Below are positions 56,373 through 64,000 of a stretch of DNA of 64,000 nucleotides, piece by piece. This stretch comes from Juglans regia (Eukaryota > Streptophyta > Magnoliopsida > Fagales > Juglandaceae). How positions within the stretch are numbered: position 1 is the first letter of the stretch; each line of letters opens with the position of its first letter. The notes under the pieces were generated by a model that was not told the DNA's origin, did no database searches, and saw nothing but the letters and a program-made list of their open reading frames with translations. The position numbers were made by a program, and so were the translations under genes. Location of the stretch: assembly GCF_001411555.2 (NCBI RefSeq), contig NC_049905.1, positions 2,170,001 through 2,234,000 of the forward strand. The letters are read 5' to 3'.

Positions 56373-57250
56373 AACCAGATTCAATAGGTAAGGGATGCTA
56401 GTGGTAGGCTATGGGAGGAGCATGGGGAAATTGAAGAGGCATTTTATTTCCACTATAACACAAGTTTACCAGTCAACTTCCCCATCTAAGGAGGCTATTG
56501 ATTCTTGTCTTTTTGCAATGGAGAAATGCATAACTACCAAGATGAATGATGATTTGCAGAGAGAGTTTAGTAGAGAAGAGGTGGTGGCATCTGTGTAACA
56601 GATTGGGCCTTTGAAACCCCCAGCCCAGATGGATTTGGTGCCTCTTTCTATCAAAGCTACTGGGAGGGGGTGGGGGATGAGGTGACAGAGGCAATGTTTA
56701 GTTTTTTTAGGGGGAAGGGTAGCTCGAATTGTTTAAACCATACACATGTGGTTCTAATCCCAAATATAAAGGAACCAAAAAATGTTGGGGATTTTAGACC
56801 TATTAGTCTTTGCAATGTTTTTTATAAAATCATTGTAAAGATTCTAGCCAACAGATTTAAGAGAGTGCTCAACCATGTGATATCATTGAACTAAAGTGCT
56901 TTTATACCCGGGAGACTTATTACAGATAACATAATTACAGCTTATGAGATTCTTTACTCCATGAAGAAGAAGAAAAGAGGTAATAAGGGGAGTAAGGCTT
57001 TAAAACTAAATATTTTAAAAGTGTATGACAGGGTAGAGTGGGGATTCCTAAGTGTAGTAATGGTAAAAATGAGTTTTGGAGAAAAATGGGTGGGTCTCAT
57101 AATGCAGTGTGTTCAAACAGTTTCCTATGCCATAGTAGTGAATGGAAAACCTGGAAACTCTTTTGTACCATCTCAGGGTCTAAGGGAGGGAGACTCATTA
57201 TCTCCCTACCTTTTTCTCTTATGTGCAGAAGGGTTGAGTACCCTCATAAA
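56373..57250 (+). pseudogene. LINE reverse transcriptase fragment (inverted segment)
   Basis: Frames on the + strand contain [84 protein letters not shown], then break off near [12 protein letters not shown]. The region begins just after the endonuclease-RT linker (RDASGRLWEEHGEIE). The catalytic FADD block and everything after it are absent. Several stops and shifts are present. Confidence 0.75.
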
Positions 57251-57269
57251 CCAAACTGAAAGGGAAAGG

Positions 57270-59484
57270 GTTGGCGTCTCATTATCTTGCAGTTGTTTTA
57301 TCTCCTTAGAAAGCCTGTTTATTTCCTTCCCTCTATCCCTTTCCTTACCTTTGGCCCATTCCTTTAATTTTCCACTGCACACTCTTAATAGCCCTTGGAC
57401 TTTACTTATAGGTTCAACATTCTGATCCTGACCTTCCATCCCCCTCTCACCACCTACTTACACTCCTCCTCTTTCACCCATGAAGCTTAAAAAAAGAATC
57501 TTCTCTCCCTTCTTCCAGCTACAAAAGATGTATCATTTGCCTCAAGCAAGATGAGTCTGTGATCAGAACATATCGATGCTAAATTCGTCACCTTCACCCT
57601 TTTAAACATCTCCCCCCATTCATGATTTGCTAAAATCTATCTAGTCTTTCCTTGGTGAAGGTGTGGTCCCCATGCTTATTACTCCATGTAAAAGGGTAGA
57701 CTGCATACCCTAAATCAATGAGGTTTTTTTCTATCAACACCTCTCTGAATAGTCACATCCCTTTTTCATCTCTCAATTTACCCCCTATTTTCACCTCTGC
57801 ACTAATAATTCATTAAAGTCCCCTCCAATGCACCACGCCTCTCCTTTTTTTGGTTCCAATGAAGCTAATAACTCCCAAGACAACTTCCTCTTTGAGGCCT
57901 CTGGATGCCCATAAAAGCCAGAGAAATTCCAACAATTCTTACTTACCTTTCCCCTAATAATACTACTTATATGCCATTGAGAATAATGTAAAATTTCTAG
58001 ATTAATGCATTTTTCCCCAAAATAAAGCTAACCCACCTCTTTTCCCAATGGGTTCCACCACTAAACAACCCTCCATCTCCAATCTACTCTTTAAAACTTC
58101 CACCCTTCCTACCTTGATCATAACTTCCATAAGAAACAAAATACTGGGCTTATTCACATTTACTAAACTGCAAAGGGTCTGAACTGTTCGAGGGTTGCCC
58201 AACCCCTGACAGTTCCAACTTAAGAATTCATAATAATTGGCAGGGCAACCTAGCAGCCTCCGCCATAATCTCAGTGTCAATCAATTCCATTCTCTCCACC
58301 CTTTTTAATTTTTTCACATTGCCTTCCACAAGATCATTGTCTCCCCTTCCTTCATTCGATCTTTTAGAAATGAACGATTTACTGACCCCCCTTACACCAT
58401 CCCCCCTTGCTCTCCACTTCCAACCCCTTCTCCTTCCTCTCCCTCTTTCCACTTGCCCTCCCTCAAACTCCCTTGTATCCTTTACCACCAAAATTTCATC
58501 ATCAACCCCTCATAGTTAAGTATGTTGTCTATAACAATGAAGGTATTGACAGAATCCTGTGTCTTAAGTCCCCCATTACCCATTAAAATTTCCCCCCTCC
58601 CCACGTAATGACCCTCACCTCTTCCCTCTTTTGACACTCCTTCCACCTCACTCTGAATTTTCTCTAACCCTTCAATATTGGCCCCCTCACTCTCTTCACT
58701 ATTTTCAGGGTTAGTATTCTTCTGCTCCTCTACCTCCACCTCTTCTCTCACCTTCTCATTTCGACCTCGTCCCCACATTTTTGCTCTTAACCAAGGACCA
58801 TATTGGCCTGACCCCCCATTTTCCCTCAAACACCCATTTGACCCATGTACTATGCACCCACACTTTAGACAAATCCGTGGCAACTTCTCATATTGGAAAG
58901 AGATCCACAACTTCTTCCCTTCCAGATTGATTGTCCTCCCTCTACCTAGACTTCTTCTTATATCCTAAATCATATCCAAAATCACCTTAACCTTCAAAAC
59001 ACTTCCCCCAAGCTACATCCCAGTCCTAGACTTCTACCTCTAATACTTCCCCCATAGATTCCCCCAACTTCTCTCCCATACTACGGTTCATACAATCCAG
59101 AGGTAGATTGAACATCTAGACCTAGAAATTCTGTTTAAAAAAATTTATCTAGTGGATTTGGGCCTTCCCTTCATATGGCATTAGCACAAACAAATGGTTG
59201 TCAAACAACCATGGGCATACCTTATCGAAACGATTTGCAAAGGAAATATCAAAACAATTATTACCCAGTTCTCGGAAGGTCGGAGGTGAACGTACCTTCC
59301 AGATTTTCTCCATGGTGTTTCTAATAACCTCATTCCCGATCCTACGGTCAGCAAATACCTTCCCCAGCAGGCTCCTCTCCCACAAATTCTTCAGTTCATC
59401 ATTGTCGCTGGATGAAATTTCAATGGGTTCGCTCTCCTCCTCTCCTAATTTTAGCTTCTCCCACATATCCTCCAACCCTTCCAT
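57270..59484 (-). pseudogene. LINE ORF1 and endonuclease region, degenerate
   Basis: 59484-59149 is the DUF4283-like start of ORF1 (MEGLEDMWEKLKLGEEE, LLGKVFADRRIGNE). 58910-58482 has the zinc knuckle (LPRICLKCGCIVHGSNGC). 58280-58002 opens the endonuclease (FLSWNCQGLGNPRTVQTL, LFLMEVM, GGLALFW) and its remnants continue to about 57480 (YPFTWSNKHGDHTFTKERLD). 57439-57270 is the linker before RT. Stops are frequent. Confidence 0.75.
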
Positions 59485-59665
59485 GGCACTGCCCTCTGTC
59501 TACCTCAGTAAACATAGACTCTTGCAATACCCCCACCAGAATGAGGAAGACACTGACCACCTCCACCCAAGCCGTTCGAACCCTAATAGCCTCCAAAGAA
59601 GACGACAGGAGCAAAACGGTTAGAGGATACTCTCCCCAAACTAAGAATTTTGCAAGCAACACTAG

Positions 59666-61392
59666 GTTGAGCCACACACTTAGGCGGTCGTTTTGTTGTT
59701 ATTTTTTTCTCTAAATAAAATTATTTTATATTTTCTCATTGAACTTTTATAGTTACTTGTCTTTGAAAATGGAAACTGAACAACGTACAATTCATTTGTA
59801 GTCTGGCTATGTGATTGTCAAATTGATAGTTTGGAGATGATTACAAAGTAATGAATACATATAGGTGCATTATAATATCATCTTACTCGTCTGGATTCAT
59901 CCAAATTTTCGAGTTTCGGACCGGATTATGATTTTTTTTTTCAGTCCATATGCACGCCCCTACATTATACCATAATATATTATGATAAAATTATTAACAC
60001 TTATACTAATATTAAATAAAAGTTATAGATTTCCAATATAATTATATAATATATGATCATTTTATGAAATAATTGTATATTTAATATATATCTTATTTCA
60101 TACAGAAAATAATGTTGGAGCCGGATGTCAGTGTTCATAAAAACAAAAGGGCTTCCGATTCCAATCGGACTTGATATAAAAATTCCGACCAGCTCCAATA
60201 TTGAAAATTTCATCTTTAATTCTGAATCCAATGTTTTGCCTCTTACGATATAAAACATGTGTGGTTGAATTAATAATGTTATATCTGCTTACATGTATAA
60301 AACTTATTTTGTTAGTATTTTTTTAAATTTCAAATTTTATAATTTTTAATATATCAAGAACTGACACATAAAAAATTAATTTTTTTTTTTATAAATTTTC
60401 TTAAATACTATTTTTTTATTTCATCTCATTTGTATAATCAAATGAGAACTTAAGAAAATTGGGTGGTGGTAAAAATGATTTTATAGACCTAAGAGAATTT
60501 TATCTATTTTTTAATTTTCAAAATTTTTGGGGGCGTCCAACCATACTGATGGTTCCTGCAATCATTAGACCAACCATCCATTTTTTGGCATATGAAAAAT
60601 TCTATACATCATTTTCACATATTATATAAATTAATTTGATGCAATATATTAGATTATAAAATATCTTATCGTATAAAATAAATATGATACATCTTATTAA
60701 AATATATGGACTTATAAAATAATTATAATTTTTTTAAAAAAAACAAACCTACCACTTTACTTCACGATTAAGAATTAGTTGTAATGTAGTATCTCCTTTT
60801 AACAAATGATTGTTAATTTAGAATAGCTAGATACGATTATTGCACATGTTACAACTAAAATACTATTGTTTGAAGTTAAATGTTAAAAATAAAAGTAAAA
60901 ATTTTTAAAAAGTAAAATTTTATTAAATAGTTATATAAAAGTTATGTAATAGTAATATTTATAAGATTAATGTTAGGTATAAATTTTAAATAGATAAATT
61001 TTATATAGTTTTTTTTTTTTAAGTGAGATCTACATTTTTATAAAAACATATATAAAATTTGTTTATTTAAAATTTGTACAAATTATTTCTCTATTTATAA
61101 TAGGCAAATGTTTATTTTACTTAGGATAACTATAGAAAAAGGTTATCGATCATATTTTTTCAACTTAATAATTAATAAAAGATTTTTAAATGAGTTTGTA
61201 ATATTATTTTTTTAATATTAAAAATGATTTAAAAAATTATAGAAAAAAACACATAAAATAACAAAAATTAGCATATTTATTGTTAAATATGCACACAGCT
61301 GGCTGGTTGAATAGACTTGAGCGTGTATCACCGTAATGGACAACGTCTAGTCAAATTAGGTTGTAAACATGAGTCTCATTTAATTTGCGAAG
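59666..61392. other. Body of module 5, no gene seen
   Basis: AT-rich; matches 39010-41800 without the MITE-like insertions found there. No coding feature. Confidence 0.5.
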
Positions 61393-61413
61393 AGGACGTC
61401 ATTAGAATGACAT
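61393..61413. promoter_or_regulatory. Double TGACGTC-like motif, module 5
   Basis: GGACGTCATTAGAATGACAT, then C; same arrangement as in modules 3 and 4. Confidence 0.4.
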
Positions 61414-62099
61414 CACCCTGAAAACCTGATCCATACAATGGGCCCCTCAACAACCAACCAAATTGTGTGGTGTATACCCTCCTTCTTAAATATGATCTTT
61501 ATTTTTCCAACTGTAGAAAATGATAATAGCAAATGACATGAAGACAGTTGTATTGCAACAATGCAACTCACCATCAATCGTGTTGGCGTGATCCAATAGA
61601 GAACCCTAAACAAAAATCCATGCACATATATTTTATAACAGAAATGTTACACACAAATTTAAAACGTGGAAATCTGCGGTATTACTAAAAAATAATAGAT
61701 TTTTTTTTATTTTTTTTTATAACAAATTCACTTTTTTAAAAAGAGATTACACGATACATATTTATTTAATAATTTTCTTTAAGTGAGAGAAACAGTACTC
61801 TCAATTTTATTAATTATAATCATCGTGGAGGAAAACCTTTTATAAACAAAAGAAGAGCTTTTGAGAATTACATAAATCCTGAAACTTGTCTTTGCAAAAA
61901 CCATATGTTCTAAGAAACTAATCCGTACAATAATTGTTTCAAACTCTCTCTCATAATATAAAACTATAAAACTATTGTCTAAAGTACTACTGAGGAAATG
62001 CTACTTTATCCAAAACATATATGCTATATAAGTGTTTTGATAAGTGAAAAACTAAATAAAAGAAAGCATTTATACCCGAGTTCTAGGCCGGGTATACCT

Positions 62100-63880
62100 G
62101 GTTACCCTTTTTTTTTATTTTTAAATAGGAAAAAATCCCCTCAATTTATTAAGAGCTCTCGCTTAAGACTGAGGAAAATCAATATTACATAACAAACCAA
62201 TAGCCTAAAACGAAACCAACAACATAAATAAACCACTAGAGATATATGGCCTAAAACTATTCAGTCCCGCCTTATCAATCCAAACAATCCCCCTCAATAA
62301 TCTTGACAAATTCCGATCACCTACATAACAAATGGACCTCCCTTCCTCACCTTGTCTGGCAAGAAAATCCGAGTAAGTCATCCCAAAAATCCCAGAAATG
62401 TCATATTGAACATCGGCCCTGAATGAGCCAATCCACCACTAATTTAGAGTTACTCTCAATGATCACATTAAAAAAAAATTAGCATTTTACACAAAACAAC
62501 ACCATCTCGAATGGCTCTTAACTCAACTTCGTTGTTGGTACCAAAACCAAAATGAGCGGAGAAAGCCCACAGGACCCTGCCTAAATTATCTCACTGCCCC
62601 ACCTCTACTACTCCCTAGGTTCCCACGGCAACTCCCATCACAGTTTAATTTAACCCAACCAATAAGGGGTCTCTTCTAAGCAACCAAACGATGTCTACGG
62701 AACCTTTAGACTGGCTGAGGCACACCCAAATTACAAAGAATTTGCCTATCATGCGAGGATAGAGGACCTGATGCTGCAAGGTCATTTGCAATCATACGAA
62801 TCCAATATTTTACCGACCACCAAACATTCTCAACTGAATCAAGCACCCCTTCCATACGCACCCTACACCTCCTTGTCCATAACCTCCAAGTTATAAAACA
62901 AGAGATGAGACCTATCAACATACCTCTGAAAGTGGACCTCTTTGCACAACGAAACCAAGCCAACATTTTCGCCCACCAGGACGTCGAACGCAAGTGAGGA
63001 ATTCCCAGCTCGGAACTTGCTTTTTCCCATACACAGAGTGCAAACTCACCCCTACTTAATCCATGGTCAATGGTTTCCAAGTTTTTAGCATTACAATAAT
63101 CACAACACGACGCCATCGAGGCACCCCTGCTCTACACCCTCCCATCCACCACTAGAGCTCGAAATTTAGCTTTCTAAACACACACAGACCCCCCTTTCGG
63201 AAGCAATTTATTCCATATCCACTCATGCCACTGTAATGGTTACCCTCTCAGGAACCACTTCCCAAGCACTAGCAGAAGAAAAGATACCATCCTTGGAAGG
63301 TTTCCAAATAAAAACATATGACCCTGCTCTTCCGACCGAAATATTTTGAACAATCTCAGTTGTGATTTCTACTCCCACCAGATCGACCAACCGATCATAA
63401 TCCCATGTATTATTGGACCAACAATCTTTTATTTCCAAAAAATTATTTTGAATGTCTTCCACTCGAATCGAAAGAGGACCCAAGGCAAGCCATATGTCAA
63501 ACCAAAACGAAGCATTTCCGCCTCTCACCAAAACCTACGTGTTCTCCATGACTTCAGGTAAAGCTGATAAAATAGATTTCCAGAATCTAAATCCCGATGA
63601 GGTTGAAGAGGCTAGAACAAGATGTACGGACTTCAAATATTTAGCACAGAAGAAATCAATCCACAAATTTTCCATCGACATAATCCTCCAAGCAAACTTC
63701 ATATGCAGCAAATATTGAATTTCTAAGAGGTCCCTCAGCCCCAAACCTCCCTCTGATGTCGGTTTGCACAGCTTTGGCCAAACTCGTCATTTCATCCTCT
63801 GAATACTATTAACATCTCCCCAAAAGAAACTAGATAAAATGGAATTTATCTCTTGAGTAATTCCTGGATATTCGATACGG
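62100..63880 (-). mobile_element. 5'-truncated LINE, minus strand
   Basis: A T run near 62109-62118 marks the poly(A) end. The minus strand carries ORF2 pieces in order: the RT C-terminal part (about 63860-63535: SFFWGDVNSIQRMK, SEGGLGLRDLLEIQYLLHMK), a linker (63531-63223: GGNASFWFDIWLALGPLS, FIWKPSKDGIFSSASAWE), the zinc-binding region (63116-62706: CCDYCNAKNLETIDHGL) and a degraded RNase H-like tail. Stops and shifts are present. The left junction lies close to the end of module 5 homology. Confidence 0.75.
62706..63860 (-). pseudogene. LINE ORF2 C-terminal part, degenerate
   Basis: Three minus-strand frames read as successive parts of one plant L1-type ORF2: the RT thumb/palm end, the WDYDRLVDLVG linker, and the zf-RVT Cys/His block followed by TWRLWTRRCRVRMEG. 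An in-frame TGA follows QRMK in the first part. The FADD-containing RT core is absent, so the copy is 5'-truncated and inactive. Confidence 0.7.
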
Positions 63881-64000
63881 AATCCAGATGAACAGTCCTA
63901 CTCACGTTGAAGTCTTGTCCATTCAGATTGTCATAAATGCGACAATCCCTTGTTGGTAATAAGATCTTCTGTCGAGATCGCCGTATGCACACCCCTACCT
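63881..64000. other. Window end, unassigned
   Basis: The last bases read GTATGCACACCCCTACCT, like the CACCCCTA ends of the hAT-like elements, so another element may end or begin at the window edge. Too short to call. Confidence 0.25.

Larger units (their letters stand above)
56304..59649 (-). mobile_element. Rearranged LINE with an internally inverted RT segment
   Basis: Flanked by TTGCGAGCAACAATAG (56288-56303) and TTGCAAGCAACACTAG (59650-59665); module 4 shows the uninterrupted target near 38993. The T-rich left end (56304-56345) is a minus-strand poly(A)-type 3' end. Minus-strand ORF1 and endonuclease occupy 59484 down to about 57270. The RT part, however, lies on the + strand at 56373-57250. 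So the 5' half and 3' tip are minus-strand, with the middle inverted. Confidence 0.75.
55700..62080. repeat. Decayed DUF247-region module 5, paralogous to 37795-43000
   Basis: Collinear with module 4 once the LINE at 56304-59649 is removed. It retains the empty hAT site at 56057-56064, the GAGCCGGATGTC block (60118), the CACACAGCTGGC block (61304) and the double TGACGTC-like motif (61393). No DUF247 coding sequence remains. Confidence 0.7.

Overview
The window is nuclear DNA of a woody eudicot. It is AT-rich, full of (TA)n microsatellites, and carries plant-type Copia, hAT-like, CACTA-like and L1-type LINE elements. The genes are DUF247 (UPF0481) genes with plant-style 5'-leader introns. A recurring short AT-rich MITE-like family (GAGATGAGATG / TTTGGAT ends) makes me think of Fagales, perhaps Juglandaceae. 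That assignment is inference and weak.

The host genes form one DUF247 cluster, all on the + strand. Two types, A and B, lie in A-B order in a tandem segmental duplication. Copy 1 runs from the window start to about 17,885. Copy 2 runs from 20,139 to about 33,535. Gene A is intact in both copies (4161-5540 and 24371-25768). Gene B is intact only in copy 2 (30847-32232). In copy 1, gene B is split by a 4,686-bp Ty1/Copia element with identical 254-bp LTRs and a 5-bp TGCAT target duplication, and its 3'UTR has been replaced by a CACTA-like element. A third B-type gene (44647-46260) is intact and carries a 30-bp coding minisatellite. Its region holds decayed A-type upstream modules but no A gene. 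Further orphan modules occur around 51.7 kb and 55.7-62.1 kb.

The rest is transposon wreckage. There are hAT-like elements, one with a perfect 8-bp target duplication whose empty site survives in a paralogous module. There are also a probable solo LTR in both copies, several 5'-truncated LINEs, one rearranged LINE with an internally inverted reverse-transcriptase segment, a CACTA-like element with ~220-bp subterminal repeats, and a 440-bp tandem repeat.

The most interesting biology is the contrast within the duplication. The A1/A2 proteins differ mainly in their first ~285 residues. My hand count gives about 35 replacement and 8 silent codons there, against 4 and 8 in the C-terminal part, while flanking non-coding DNA is much more similar. 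The neighbouring B1/B2 exons are almost identical. DUF247 proteins are the male determinants at the grass S and Z self-incompatibility loci, each of which carries two DUF247 genes, so a paired and apparently diversifying DUF247 cluster deserves a second look. Nothing in the sequence proves such a role here.
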